Of a DNA stretch of 64,000 bases, positions 11,951-25,000 are shown piece by piece. The notes under the pieces were generated by a model. That model saw only the letters and a program-made list of their open reading frames with translations, had not been told where the DNA came from and searched no databases. Position 1 is the first letter of the stretch. Every line of letters starts with the position of its first letter. The position numbers were made by a program, and so were the translations under genes. Location: the NCBI GenBank assembly GCA_024663395.1, contig JANFAH010000006.1, forward strand, positions 868,001-932,000, read 5' to 3'. This DNA comes from Pisolithus tinctorius. Its lineage: Eukaryota; Basidiomycota; Agaricomycetes; Boletales; Pisolithaceae.

Positions 11951-14900
11951 TCACGCTGTGCCAGTAAGTTCAGGAGGGAAACCCGAGAAATCCACCTGGT
12001 CCTGGATCGCTTGACCAGCAAGCGTGTACGAGACACGTAGTCGTAGTCGGATGTTTGCCTTACGTAGCGTGTTTGTGAGCAAGAAACACATATGAAAAGC
12101 GGATAGGTACGACACTTACACCAGGGGGGGCGATCACACGCATCTGCTGTGTTTCAGTCGCACTGGGTCGGATATCCGAATTCGACATTGGTAGCATCTG
12201 CAACTGTTGCGACTATTTGCCACGGGTGTCAGAGGTGTCGAGCGGAGGATCCGGTAAAAAAGTAAATAATTGCAAGCTTACCTTCGGGACGGCAGCCTGA
12301 AAGTTGACACCAGTGGCGGTGTTTGATCCCGTAACCTGGAATCTTGCCATTATGTTTACAACCCCAGGTCGAGCTGCTGACGTTTGTGGGGTAAGTGTAA
12401 TTTTCAGTTCGTTCTTCTCATATGCCGGGTATGATGTGAGCCGTGGTGCTCCAGACGATTGTACCGATACCGGCTGTGGTGAAGATACCGGTTGTACTTG
12501 AGTTTGCAGAAGCGAGAAAGCGGACTGTGGGGTGCTCGATGGGACCACCGCAGAACTTGGCGTCGAGGGTTTCGGTGAGTCGAAAAGACCAAGAATGTCT
12601 TGTACAGCGGTCTTATGGCTAGGTGGTGGTTGCGGAGAACTGGTTGCGGTTGGTGCGGTACTGCTGCCAAATATCTCTGCAAGTAGATCTTGGTTGTTTT
12701 GTACAGGTTGACCATTGACCTGAGGAGACGGAGACACCAAATCGTCTCCAAGCAGGTCAGCCTAAGAGCTATAATCAGACAAATGTAATAATAGGATGGC
12801 CACGCGTACATCTTTCGTTGCCCTCGTGGAGCCGACAGGCTTGTTCTCGCTGACTGTGTGATCATGAACCACCAAGTTCAGCAACATCTAACAATTGAAC
12901 GCACCGACACCCATGACGGTCGCCTTTGGCTCGGGAAGAGGCATCCGCTCCAACACTCCAACCTTGAGGTCTCCGAGTGTGAACAAGCTTGCGAACTCCA
13001 CTGCGCGTTGCTGCAGTTCAAGCTCCGGGTTTGTAGTGTACTTGGCAAGGACCTCAGCGGCATGCTCTTGCTCCGCTGGACTCATAGTCGGCCGTGAAGC
13101 AATCTTGGTGATGCTAGTGAGAACAAATTGGCGAGTCAAGTAGTTGGCGTAGGGAGAGTCGAGTGTTGAAAGCAGAAGATCTAGTATATCCTTGTCGCTT
13201 ACCTGGAAGTCAAATGAATGACATCAGATTCACCTTGGAAGAAAGGGGGGGGGGGGTGAAAGAAACCTACTTGTTTGGGCTGCTCCTCATCCACGATACC
13301 ACCTTCCAGTAGAACTTCGCTATATTCACCGATGATCCATACAGCCGCAAGCGTGAGAGATTCTTGCGATATATCGGCTTTCAGGGCAGTATAAAGCTTC
13401 GAAGCTGTGTAGGCTTGCAATTCGGGGGTATGTGCGACAAGGCGGATGAATGACGAGAGGATTTCTTCCCGAACGAAATTTCCGGCGAGTTTCAACGATC
13501 GCAGCACAGTATCGATATGCCATCGTTTATTCGGGGCAAAACGTTCAGCTGCAAGCGATATTTGAGTGGTCATACCCGTTTTGAACTCGTCATCGGCAAC
13601 CTCGAGGAAGGCAAGCAACTCGCGCACAAGGACGCGCACGTTTTGCTCGTTGATCAAGGCATATGAAAGCTCGAGAGCGCGACGCCTAATTGATATATCA
13701 CCGTCCCGGAGACAGTCCAGAATGATATTTCGGTGACGTTGGACGGCGTTAGTATCGACGGAGACGACCTTGTTCAGGGTATTAAGTGCGACATAGCTGA
13801 CGACTCGGTGCGTTCACACAAAAATATCCAAGTAGGATAGGCTATGACTCACCGAATGTTGTTGTCACGATTACTGAGAAATTTTCCGAGTATGTTGATG
13901 GCCATGACACGAAGACCGCTGTCCGCGTCTATGTCGAGGACAGTAAGGACGGTCTCGTACAAGATAGAGTTTCCGACATTCTTGGTCGAGTCCGTGTTGG
14001 TTGCAACCTAAAAGCGTGAGATTATACAATCGGATGAGAGACATCTTGTTAACTTACTTGAGCAAGGATATCATTCATGGTCTCACTTGCCCTTGCATCG
14101 CCCATTCCAAGAAGACGGAGAAGTCGTAGAATTTTGACTTGCAAAAACGGGTCCGTGATACCGGATACGTCATGCTCGGGGCTATATCCAGTCGTAATGA
14201 GGGACTTCAAGTTGCGAACGAGCAGGGGTACAGCCTGGAAAATAGAGGATAAATGTATGACATTGAGCCGGCTGGAGGACACCGACGTTTCTGAACTCGT
14301 TCAGACAATTTTCATCCATTTGACACATTTCCGAGACAAGGGTAATTGCAGCAAGGAGGACACCATGGTTCCGATCCGTCAGCAAACTCTTACCCTTTGA
14401 AACAAAATGGTCGATGAGGTCAGGGACCTTCTTGATGATGCGCAGGGCACATAGAGCAGCCTGGATCCAGAGATGGTCAGGTCCGAATCTGTCGGACATA
14501 GGGTGCATACCTTCTTGCGGATGTAAGTGTTACTCGACCCCAGGAGTTTCTCTATCTCGTTTGCCAGATCCCGGGACATTTCCTCCGATGCAATATTCGC
14601 AAATGTACACAGTCCGAGTCCAACGACATACATGTTAGAATGGTTCAGGTCACTAGATGCGGAACAGGTGAAGGATCAGTTGGCGAGATCACGACAAGAT
14701 GCGTACTTTTTCAACGAATTTGTTACGAGGGTGAGCACCTCTTGACTCTCATCCAGTAGGAGCATGATGCCGAGGTATCCGAGGCGCTTATCTGCAAAGC
14801 GAGGGCTGGCGACCAGCTTGAGACATTCTATTTGGCCAAAGTGGGCTGGAGATCCGAGCATATATATGTAGAGGAGCTTTGCGACATTATTGTATCGAGC

Positions 14901-15133
14901 GTAGGAGTCTTCCTCTCTGAATGAAGCACGAATGGCTGCCGATTCCTGTTGGATGAGGGCGCGTTCATCTGCAATCGTCTTGGGAAGTTGTCAGGAGGGG
15001 TCACGGGAAGGCTGCGTGTGAGATTGGTTTACTTTGCATGACCGTATGCCCTTGATCAGTGCTGTCTGACACGTCAGTGCGACTGGCAGACGCGCATCCA
15101 CGGGAGCTTACACTTGAGATTGTAGTGGGGCAT
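11951..15133 (-). CDS. APL4: AP-1 clathrin adaptor, gamma-adaptin
   Basis: This is the large gamma subunit of the AP-1 adaptor, which recruits clathrin and cargo at the trans-Golgi network and endosomes. The start MPHYNLK (15133) splices to [10 protein letters not shown] and then [16 protein letters not shown], the family's N-terminal signature. The armadillo-like trunk follows, with [20 protein letters not shown] (near 14600) and [18 protein letters not shown] (near 13330). The Pro/Ser/Gln-rich hinge (12740-12500) holds LLAEIFG and DILGLFD, which resemble clathrin or accessory-protein contacts. The gamma-ear starts near [17 protein letters not shown] and ends [14 protein letters not shown], stop 11951-11953. 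An intron at about 13198-13270 contains a C13-14 run on the coding strand. Roughly ten exons; I see no disruption. Confidence 0.93.
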
Positions 15134-15495
15134 CGCTGTGCTAAGGACTCGGAGCAATATTCGACTCGACTCAGCACCCGTGACACCGGTGTAGCAGTGT
15201 GACGCGTGACATGTGACCCTTCCCTCATACAAGCTCTGCGCTGATACATCACTGCACCCCCCATCGCAAGTCCCGATCCCGAGTGAAACAGTCTGGCTCA
15301 AGCAGGTCCGAACTTTCGATTGGATTCACGACGGTATGGACTCTGGTGGGTGTCGTGTGGGGACGATATGATTTGTAACTCCGCTGCATGTCTAAATATG
15401 GGCAGTGATCTCACTCTCGCTTGTGTATCATTTCGCGAGCACCCTTGTAAATTTTGTCCTGCATAGTACCCTCGCATTTTTGTATCTCCTGCTCG
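15134..15495. promoter_or_regulatory. Divergent promoter of gamma-adaptin and forkhead genes
   Basis: These 362 bases separate two divergent starts. I see no convincing TATA box or repeat. An alternative in-frame ATG for the forkhead gene lies at 15454, which would add 14 residues. Confidence 0.5.
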
Positions 15496-18113
15496 ATGGC
15501 AGACCCTCACGCGAAACCTGTCTCTCCGATTTCCCAGGTGCTGCAGTCAATGGGACTCACCAGAGACGATTTACTGCGACACAGCGGCCAGATGCGTCAG
15601 TTTCTTACCACAGAGGACGTGAATTCTCTCCACGCCTTGAGTGCTGCCTCTCCAGACATGCAGAACGCAATCGCACCCATGGTTGCGGGATCGAGGGCGC
15701 GTTCGCATTCTCGCTCGCTTTCGCGCCCCAGCACGTCCACCGTCTCCCAAACACCGCCCCCGTCCACGCCCGTCAAGTCGGAGCCAATCGAGCCCGCCAT
15801 GCCACTGCGCCACATGGACAGCATGGAGATGATATTGGAACGCAAAAGCCGCCAGGCAAAACGCGAGAAACGAGGTAAGAAGGAAAAGGAACGCCCCGCT
15901 CCCTCGCCGCCCCCTGCAAGCGCCGGCTTCAGTCTCGACGCGTTCATGCAATCACGCGACTCACGACGTGTCTCCTACGCCGATCAACCTGGACCCTCAT
16001 CTAGTTCTGCGTCTCAGGTGCGTGCCATGCCAGATCGCGCGAATTGTCAATATGGACGAGCTTTTGATGGCTTGTCTCATGACCCGTCAGGAGCCACTAC
16101 AAGACGCACTCCCTGCCCCGCCTATAACCCCTCAGCATAGAAAATATTATAGAGACTATGATACCGTCGAACCCCCCTCCTTGCGACCCAAAAAGGTCCG
16201 TCATACCCTTCTTTTCTGTTTCCATGTGCCAAGTATCCTTCCAGCAGGATACCCTTTCCCCTGATCCTCTCTCCCCAACTCCTACACGTTCACGCGCTCC
16301 AAGCGTATCAAATCGTGTCCAAGTCTCTGCCTCTGAACAGTTCAGCATAAATCTTGTGACCCCCCGACGCAACAGCTATTACAAATCACCCCTGCCGTCC
16401 TCTTCACCACCACAGTCCTCGCCCTTTGCCACCCCTTCTGCGAAGCGGGTCGTCAATCTTGTTTCTTCCCCCGGGCCAATGGGTCCCCTTCCTGACGAAG
16501 ATGAATACGACAACCTACCTTACACACTGCCACCAGGTCCCTATTCAACCGCGAAACCCGATCTTTCCTATGCCGCACTCATCGGCCAGGCAATTCTCTC
16601 CACCCCAGACCATCGTCTAACACTGCAAGAAATTTACGACTGGATCACGATCGTCTATCCTTATTTCAATCGTAACGAAACGACTTGGATGAATTCTATC
16701 AGACACGTTCTCAGCACTACCGTATGTTTCCGCAAGGTCACCCGAGAGCGTACTTTAGGACGTACGCAATGGGCGATCTGGGATTGTGATCTCGAATGCT
16801 TCGCCAACGGCAACTTCAGAAAGGAATTCTGTGCAGAACTCAGAGAGGCGGCTAAGAAGGCGCCACCGAAGAAGCGTCATGCTGAGAGTTCGGCATCATC
16901 TAGGAAAGCCAAAAGACAAAAGAAGGGCGGGACAACCTTCGATTCGAGCTCACCTGCGGTCCCCCCGGCTTTCCCGCCACAAACGCATCCCCACCCACCC
17001 TTTGCCTCCCTCCCTCAATTCCTCCCTCTCTTTCCTGCTCTTATGCCAACACAGCATCAGCCGTATTATGATAACTGTGCGCAGCTACCGGCCGAAGTCA
17101 TATTCCCCCCGCTTCCCCCTTCATCCAATTACGTCCGTGTCATGGCTGGCACTGTTTCCTCTCCATCGCTTCCAACGGCCAGGAGCTCGGATATTCCTCA
17201 ATCGTCCCCCATCCCACAATCGTCCTCCTTGCCTGATCTCATCCCTAATTGCAGTTCTTCGAGTCCTCCAATACCTTCGGAAGATCATTCCCAGTCAGAT
17301 ATCACTGTAGAAGTGAATAAAGAATCGACACCGCCTCCGGAGCCGGATCCTGCCGTTGTTAACAAACATCGATCAATTAAAGAGCAGAAGCAGAGTACAG
17401 CAACCAACAAGACGCAGTTGAAGGTAATTACTTTCTTACCACAATTGCTGTGAACTCACTTCTTTTCCTTGCAGAAATCCCTTCCCGTTCTCCCTATGCC
17501 AGAGTCCCCCACTCTTGACCGCCGCACGAGATCTAAAAGGCTTGCCAAGCGGTCCGCTCCTCCCCCAGCCCCAGTGTTAAATGCCGACCCTCGTCCATCC
17601 ACTCCTCCCCCCCGTCCAAGTACCCCCCGAAATCGTGGTCCAGGTGTTACCGTGCAACTCTCTCCTGTGCGCACTCCGCTCTCTCATAAGGGGCTTCATA
17701 TGTCTCCCTCTGCTTCCCTTGCACATTACAAATCACATCTTGACCCACCACCACCGCCAGTGTTTCGCCAAGACGACGGAATTAATCCTGCTGTGTTTGA
17801 CAGCGATCATATTCGCACACCATCGCGAAAGCGTGGTAACCGTGAGGGTTTGACAACCCTGTTTCCGCCAGTTACCCCGAAGAAACTGGTGTTCCCTGCG
17901 CCAATCCCCTCTTCGGAGTCGCCGTTCCGTACTCCAGGATCACGCTCCATATTTGATCCACATGACCCATCTGCACTGCTCGACGAGGAGTTTGCGAGGC
18001 TCGGTGCGAAGGGCGCGCAAGATAGCCCAGTTGGCCTGTTTGATGGCCGCAGGGGCCTTCTGTACGAGAGTCCCAGTGTACCCAGCCCTGGAAAATTCCC
18101 AAGATGGTTTTAG
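15496..18113 (+). CDS. Forkhead transcription factor
   Basis: A nuclear DNA-binding regulator with one forkhead domain. Four exons fit in phase 0 throughout: 15496-16017, 16091-16195, 16248-17423 and 17475-18113, giving 812 codons. The forkhead domain (about 16555-16835) begins KPDLSYAALIGQAILS, includes LTLQEIYDWI and a recognition-helix region WMNSIRHVLSTTVCFRKV, and ends with wing-like RTQWAIWDCD. The canonical helix 3 reads NSIRHNLS; here the Asn is Val. A basic Lys-rich patch (AKKAPPKKRH, KAKRQKK) follows and is a likely nuclear signal. The rest is Ser/Pro-rich and probably disordered, with many SP/TP sites that could be CDK targets. The family includes cell-cycle regulators (Fkh1/2, Sep1), but I cannot assign an ortholog. 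Confidence 0.92.
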
Positions 18114-19549
18114 TAGCCTGGTGCGTATAATACGTATACCCGACGAGATTACGTCTATTACTCCCTTCTTCACGATCTCTCTTCGTTACGCTCTTCCTCG
18201 TACGTGTGTCTGTTGTTATATGCTCTCTGGTGGCACTGGCCCATGTAGAAGGTTACCTATTGTTTTTCTCTTTTTTTTTTCTCGCGTTGGACAATGTATC
18301 ACATTCACTCCGTCGCCCCCTATGCATTCACTCCGTCGTTTTGTCCTAGCAAAGGTAGCATCTATCGTCTTTCCATTGCCTGTACAATTAAACCTTCGGT
18401 GGAACCCGGGAACTCTCGGACAGAGACGGGTGATTGTTGAACCGGCCCTGTGCAACTACCCCCCTTGAACCTCAGGTGCGCAACTGATCTTGCCGTTTTT
18501 ATAATTATTGAGTTGCTGCGACAGTCGTTGCAAACATGTATGGTACTAGTATCCCAGGGAACATGGCGTCATCGAGTCTGCCGAGTTAGTCTTAGTTAAA
18601 CCATATGGAAATCAGATGAGTCTATTAAGGCTGCCAGACTACCAGATTAACTAAAGGCCTTCCAGGCGCCCCTAGATGCCATCACAACAAAGACAAAGGA
18701 CAAACACACGAGGTGACAATCAGTGCTTATGCATATCAGTTGATCAATGGAAAGGTCGCCAGGGAAGAGGCATCGCAAGACCCGGGATCCGCTCGTTTGG
18801 AGATCAGATAAGGCCTATCAGAGTACCGCGGATGATATCGGAACAATGCACCAAAGCTTACCGCAGCACAAGAGGTGCAAGGCTGTCAAGTTTTCGCCAG
18901 ACCTAACCCACCGATTCGAAGCTCATGCTGTCAGGGGCAAGTCACGCACGCCGGCGAAATACAGGAATGGGTAAATGAGCGTATTGTCACTGAGGCCTGA
19001 GATCCGGGACCCACAAGACATACCTGAAGGCTTCCTGCACCATTCGGAGCGTGTCATAGTCGGGTGCCAAAAAGAGCTTAGTAAGCGACCCAACTGTAAC
19101 AACTTCATTGCCCCACCTCGGTGGTCTCTCTAACCTTCCCACACCATGAATTACTTGCGCTCTCGAGTACAAGAGGCAAGAAACAAAACCGGAAGCACTT
19201 GATGCGGACACAACATTAGTGTCGACGTTCCTCGAGAATCTACATACTTTTTTTTTCTGGATTCATTATATCCCTTTCCCACGATTCCCGTCACGGTAAG
19301 AACATCCGTTACTCAACAGTCCACCACGCTTGGAGCCCTGCAAGGTATAAGCTCTCAAGATATGCCTGACCTATATCGCCCTCCAGAATGCCGTTCCCAT
19401 AGGTCGTACTTCAAAACAGTCTAGCTTAATTCAGTTCAATCAATGTCCTTGGCTGAACGTATTTAAAGCAGATGTTTGCTACGCCATGAACTGCAGAACA
19501 CCAAGGCACGTCCTCGAACTCGTCATACTACGTTGCATCGCGTCTCATT
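18114..19549. other. Intergenic, nothing recognised
   Basis: This 1.4 kb runs from the forkhead stop to the MYND-finger fragment. Short open stretches exist on both strands, but none has family motifs or consistent splice structure. Thymine runs at 18271-18280 and 19249-19256 are the only simple-sequence features I noticed. Confidence 0.5.
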
Positions 19550-19830
19550 ATGAACCCTGCCCTTGTCATTAACTATTCTTGCACGCTCTGCTGCAGACCC
19601 ACGTCTATGTGGTGCAGCCGCTGTCAAGGCGCGTGGTATTGCACCCAGGAACATCTCCAGACAGTCAGTGCGCCGCAACTTCGACTTATATACTGTGTCC
19701 TGATGCTGTTTAGGACTGGTCGCGGAACCACAGTGAATGCATCCCCGCCATATACGCGCAAACCTATAACGTGATTACGACTCTTCCGCCTGCTGAGCAG
19801 CAGATGGTCCCTGAAGCACATAGGCTACCC
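19550..19830 (+). CDS. MYND zinc-finger protein, N-terminal part
   Basis: The first exon (19550-19663) encodes MNPALVINYSCTLCCRPTS, then MWCSRCQGAWYCTQEHLQT. Splicing over 19664-19713 continues DWSRNHSECIPAIYAQ. Together they place two C-x2-C pairs, YC-x3-H and H-x3-C in the MYND order, a zinc fold used for protein contacts. MYND proteins with this N-terminal layout are numerous in Agaricomycetes. The reading frame can be followed to about 19830 (EAHRLP). Beyond that I find frames and possible introns but no family motif, so the gene may be truncated or decayed. The end coordinate is only where support stops. Confidence 0.5.
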
Positions 19831-20065
19831 GTACGTCTGTCTCATTAGTCGTGTATATCGGCAAGACAACTGCTTGAAAGACACAGCAGTGTCAGATTCT
19901 CGAGTTTCACGACGATAGAACGTCCTCCAATGACAGTCGGATGCCTTTCACAAAGGATTCAAGTTTGGATCATCACAGCGATCCAATCAGGTATGTTTCA
20001 TTTGTCATTTCTCAGAAGGTTTCTCCAACTTCTGTGGCAATGCAGCACGCCCTTTGCGTTAGACG

Positions 20066-20464
20066 ATGCTATCACGGAGATTCACACAGCAGATAGCCAA
20101 GTTGTATGTGTCATCTGTGCCGTGCATAGCGAGAGGACCTGAACTTCCCCGAAACACGCAGATCAAGTATGCTAATTGTCCGTTTATCCATTGCCGTCAC
20201 ACGGATGTAAAGGGCAAACAATGTTTGAAGTTGATTAATTGTGCTGATGTGCCTGGCCATTTCAAAGATGCACACGATATAAGAAACCTGGGGCGCAAGG
20301 TCAAATTGGACTGTAGATGGCAAGGTTGTGGACGCCAAGTTATGAGGCATGGCTACACCCGCCACGTCCGCGAGTGTCACCTCCACCACGATCGAATTTC
20401 TGCTCACAGAAACGAAGCCGGGCATACCCATGAAGTTGAAGTTGAAGTTGAGTCGGGAGGGTAA
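20066..20464 (+). CDS. C2H2-type zinc-finger coding segment
   Basis: This open segment encodes a cysteine/histidine-rich stretch. NCADVPGHFKDAHDI looks like a weak first finger. LDCRWQGCGRQVMRHGYTRH followed by VRECHLHHDR fits C-x4-C-x12-H-x5-H. The tail is short and acidic (HEVEVEVESGG). Such C-x-W-x2-C fingers followed by a HVRE-like motif are seen in many lineage-specific Agaricomycete proteins. I recognise no specific ortholog. An upstream exon is likely, because the segment has no strong start. It lies some 240 bases after the MYND fragment, so both could belong to one gene model or to two remnants. Confidence 0.45.
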   Translation: MLSRRFTQQIAKLYVSSVPCIARGPELPRNTQIKYANCPFIHCRHTDVKGKQCLKLINCADVPGHFKDAHDIRNLGRKVKLDCRWQGCGRQVMRHGYTRHVRECHLHHDRISAHRNEAGHTHEVEVEVESGG

Positions 20465-22077
20465 ACTGGTGGGACGGTCGTTCCGAGCAGGGGACAACAG
20501 GACGAATCGTGTACCTTGTCAGATGTTCTATGCGTCAATACTTCTGTTCGTGTAGTACGAGTACGATGACGCGGGGAGAATTAATTCCGGGGTCGCAGCC
20601 TTTCACAAGTGAGTCGCACAGAACCAACAGAACTATATTTCAGCGCCAGCGCCGATCAATGGCCCTGAAAAGCATGGACGACTTACATAAGCATTTTAAC
20701 CAACTCTAAAAAAGACCACGCACAGTGCGTAGTGCGAGGATTCTACTCGGTCATAGGTGGCCTCTCCACCAGTGGTCCCGGCATCATTTCCACCTTGAGT
20801 TACTGAGGGTGTTACGTGTCAGATATGCATGCGTATACACCCCAACCGACGTACCTGGCCTATGAAACCCCCTGTCTTTTCGTCTCACGGCACCCCCGTC
20901 AGCAACTGCTCACAATTTATTGATTGCCGTCGTGAATAGAACGAACACAGACTGGTTTACCCTCACCAATGTTCATTTCATTGTCCGACATGTGGGTGGT
21001 GGATAGAATGTGACAAGGTGTGGCATCGGCCACGCCCTGATCAGGGCCTGAGCACAATCCACTACTTAGTCCGGATACCAGACTCTGGTAGGTTTGGGTT
21101 TGACTGCATAAGGCTCGTGTTGCGGCAGACTGCATTATGTAACACAATATATAGGTAATTAAAGGTGCTCACACGTGCGACGCAGATTCACGCAGGATAG
21201 GTACGCGAGACTATGAAGTAGGGTGTATGCTGGACATGTGCACACTGGGGTGAATGTGGTAGCAGTGCAGTCTTTGAGGGGCTGACTGAGGTGGTGGAGG
21301 ATCCTTGATGTGTTATCGCCCTCGGTTCTGCTGCTTGACCGAGGAGGGTGGGAACCTGCGACAGGGTGGTGAGGGACGAGGGGTTGGCTCACCTCTAAGA
21401 TGGTATGACTATGCACGCCTTAGCAGAAGAATTATGACGAGCTAGGTTATCTGCCGCATATGATGTGGTTTCCTGGCTGACGTGATTTTCTGGCTGACAG
21501 GTGGCACTGGCTGATGACAGCCTGATCCCTTCTTCGAGGGATACCAGCCGGTACCCAATAAGATGCGGAAGGCTGAGGTGCCTTGTTAACCCCAAACGTC
21601 CGTAGCCGAGCTACACAGGCAACTATGGTTTGTGGGTGTGCGCGCGTCATCTCTGCGCTCCGTCTCCCTCGCCTTCTTTTGCGAGACGGCGGTCTCAGGG
21701 GTAGCCTCACCCTGTGGTACTACATCAGTATGTCACTCTTCACAGGCTTCGCTGATGCTGCAGCTTTGGCGATGATGCGTGGTTGGGACAGGGGTGGTGG
21801 GGCGATGGACACGGAATGTATATCGTCCATCATTTCAACAGATACCTACTCTGCTGAGTCACTACACAGGATATGTCGATGATTATGGATGCAACGTAGT
21901 TTGTACGTGCTATGCTACGAGCTAGCGACAAATTCCATATGGCTGTGACCGTTGCAGCCCGTTTTTTCTTCAGCTATCCTATCCTTCCTTCTCGTGGTCC
22001 GCGGGTGCCTGACACAGATTAGGTAGGATCCCGGAATGATAAAAAATCAAGGGCTGTCAACTAACACAATCGGCTCA
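20465..22077. other. Intergenic, nothing recognised
   Basis: This 1.6 kb lies between the C2H2 segment and the 3' end of LIG4. Short open stretches are present, but none shows a domain, a coherent exon chain or a repeat structure I can support. Confidence 0.5.
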
Positions 22078-25000
22078 TCAGGGAGCAAATTCTGAGACGC
22101 ATGGACCGATCGCGTTAAGTACCGGAAAACCATATACAAGACATATATTTCCTTACCTTCTTCGTCGAGCAAGGTTTCTTCCTCTAAGCAAACCGTGATA
22201 TACTCGGATACGACTAAGCGGCGGCGTTTTGGTCTGTGAGTACAGTTCAGCTGGGTCAGCGGTAGCACACTAACAACACTGTTCTTACTTGGCCGTTTCC
22301 TGGATCAAAGGGAGTCTTCGAGAGAGGTCCCGTTTGTCCAATACAACGTGTGTTAGTTTTGGATCACCCAAATCAACGATCCTCCCTCCATTGGCTTCGA
22401 TGTCGCGGGAGACTTTGCTCAAGCTATTGGGGGAAAGTTATAGCCACTACGGCGTACGCAGATAAGAGACACCCTCACTTCTCCGATATCTCTTTCTCGT
22501 GCTTCGTGTTCACTGTCATGCCGTGCCTACAAGCATTTTCGGGAGTATCGAGATAAAAGCATCTGGTGAACCGGTTATGTCGTATCAGAGTGTCAGGCAA
22601 GACTAAACACACAAATGTCTGAAGATAAACGTAAGATCGTATTCTCTTGCGTCATTATCGCCCATGGTGGCATCTCTGACATCATTGTTTCGTAAGGAAT
22701 CGCGATCCTCTACGTGGAGATCCGCCTCCTCGGCCTTAGGCACCTGTGACCAGATTAGTGCACTCGCGACGTAGATATAGAATAGCTCACTTGAGGATGC
22801 TGCTGCATTTCATCCAAAGTCTCGTCCAAGATATCCCCGTCGCCCGCCTCAAGCGCAGACCATTCATCATCTCCACCCTTAACATCATCGTTGATGGAGT
22901 CAGCATCTGTCTCAGACTCCGTCTCACTGCTTTCTTCAGTCGCGGGTTTAGCATCAACACTGAGCCAATCCGCTAATGCTGGTGCTACATCTTTGACTGG
23001 TTCTCGTTTCGCTTGTGGACCCTCTGCAATTGCGGGGACCTTCAGATCTGCATCTTGTTCTTGGGTACCGTCTACCATCTCATAATCTTCGTCGCTTTCT
23101 GGCTGGTTATACTCCGCCGAGTATTGTCGGTCATTGGATGAATGGAAGAAATACCTAGATATAATATCAATCAGAAGGGTGGGGGTAGAACAAATAAAAA
23201 GATTTACTTCTTCCTGAGTGGCAAAAGCTCCCCGCGGGCTATACAGTCTAAGATCCATCGCGGTCGAATGATATCAACGGTCCCCCTTCTCATCAGCAAC
23301 TTGATGTCATACGCTACATCAGAAAAGTCGTGAGATTGGAAACCAAGACACAACCTGAGAACGCACGCGTAGTAGCACCGCCATAGACAGCCATTGCAGG
23401 TTGCTGGGGTGTTATTACTTGGACGCATGTCCCCCCGTTTGCGTGTATGCTGCTTCTCATGAGCAGCAGATTTAGTCATGAAGACGAGAATCATACATCT
23501 TCATCAATTCCTTTCGCTCTTCGTCACCCGTTCTTGATTTTGGATCTGCAGAGACCACTACGTAAGGAAGTTCAGATATGTACTCAGAATAAATGGTCAG
23601 CGTTCCTTACTGAATTTCATGTTTTCAAAAAGATCCGATTCAACCTCGACAGACTTGAGGTCTGGTCCTTGAAAATGGGATACAACCATCGGCTACATAG
23701 AATTAGCTTCGTAGAATCATTGATCGGGTGTCGTGCAAGTACCTTCTTCGTTGTAGTTCTCCTTTTCTTTCTTCGATCCTCCACACTAAGTAGACTGAGG
23801 ATGGCATTCACTCAATGCAGGGAAAGCTCACCTCGCTTCGGCCTCCATTTTTCTCTTGCGTTCTGCGCGCATGCTCTCCAGGACAGCTGAAAAACATCAA
23901 GAACCAGTGGGGTGAATAGAGCTGTACATGCCTTACCTGATGCATACATGCAATCTGCGACGGAAAGATCGTCTCGAATGCGGAGTGCTCGAGGAAACCG
24001 CATTGTAATTCCAAGGTGATACTCGTCTGAAAGAGAAGATAAGCACGAGGATGATGTGTGATTATACCTCTCACCTGAAGTCGTAATCTCTGCTGCCTTG
24101 ACTTCAAGTATAAACGAACTGTGGGGTATCAGACAAGTGATGATGAGACGATGGAAGAGTATCCTGACGTACTCAGCAGGTTCGATGTATAGATCACACT
24201 TATCCTCGTGCCCACGCTTCGTTGTTTGCAGAAAGTCAGGAGGGTGTTTTGGATCCCATTCTTTCCAAGGTTTTTGTCGTACCCAAACATAGTCAGCGAA
24301 AGACAGACCCGATCCAACGCGGACGAATGTGCTGTATCTACGGCTAATGAGAACGAGAGACGGTCGGAGAGTAAGCCACACCACGCACTTTGGCTCATCA
24401 CCATCTGAAATGTTGCGATCATCAAGGACTGCACACAAAAGAGTGGCGACACCACCGGAACGCTTGCCGGAACCGTAGTTCCCTCCTGTAAAAAAAGTAT
24501 CAACAATGCCGGAGTAATGATGCTTCGGAGACTATACGTACCGACGACGAGCACATCAACAGTTTCACCCAAATTGTCCTACAGCATGTCAGAGACCGGA
24601 TGTAGCGGATACCTTTTCATACCATGTATTCTGGTTTGACCTTGATCCAATCTTTGTTACGTCCGTTCAGAGTGTACTCGGAGTCTGGATGCTTCAGGAT
24701 GAGACCTTCCCCTCTGGCTGCCATAACCTCATCCATTCTCTGCCTAACATCCTTGGTGGTCTTGCCCTCGAATTCAGTGGTGAACTCTATGCGCCCGGGG
24801 GTCTCCTTAATGCATGCACGTAGATTACGCTTGCGAAACTTGAGTGACTTCTTGTGAAGGGACATGCCATTAAGGTACAACAAGTCGAAAACTTTGACTG
24901 ACGAAGAAGCGCCCGTAAGAGTGCGCCAGAAGAGCAGACAAAACATCACCTACAGCAGGGTCTTGGATTCAACTCCTGTTTTGACTTGTCTAGCACTACG

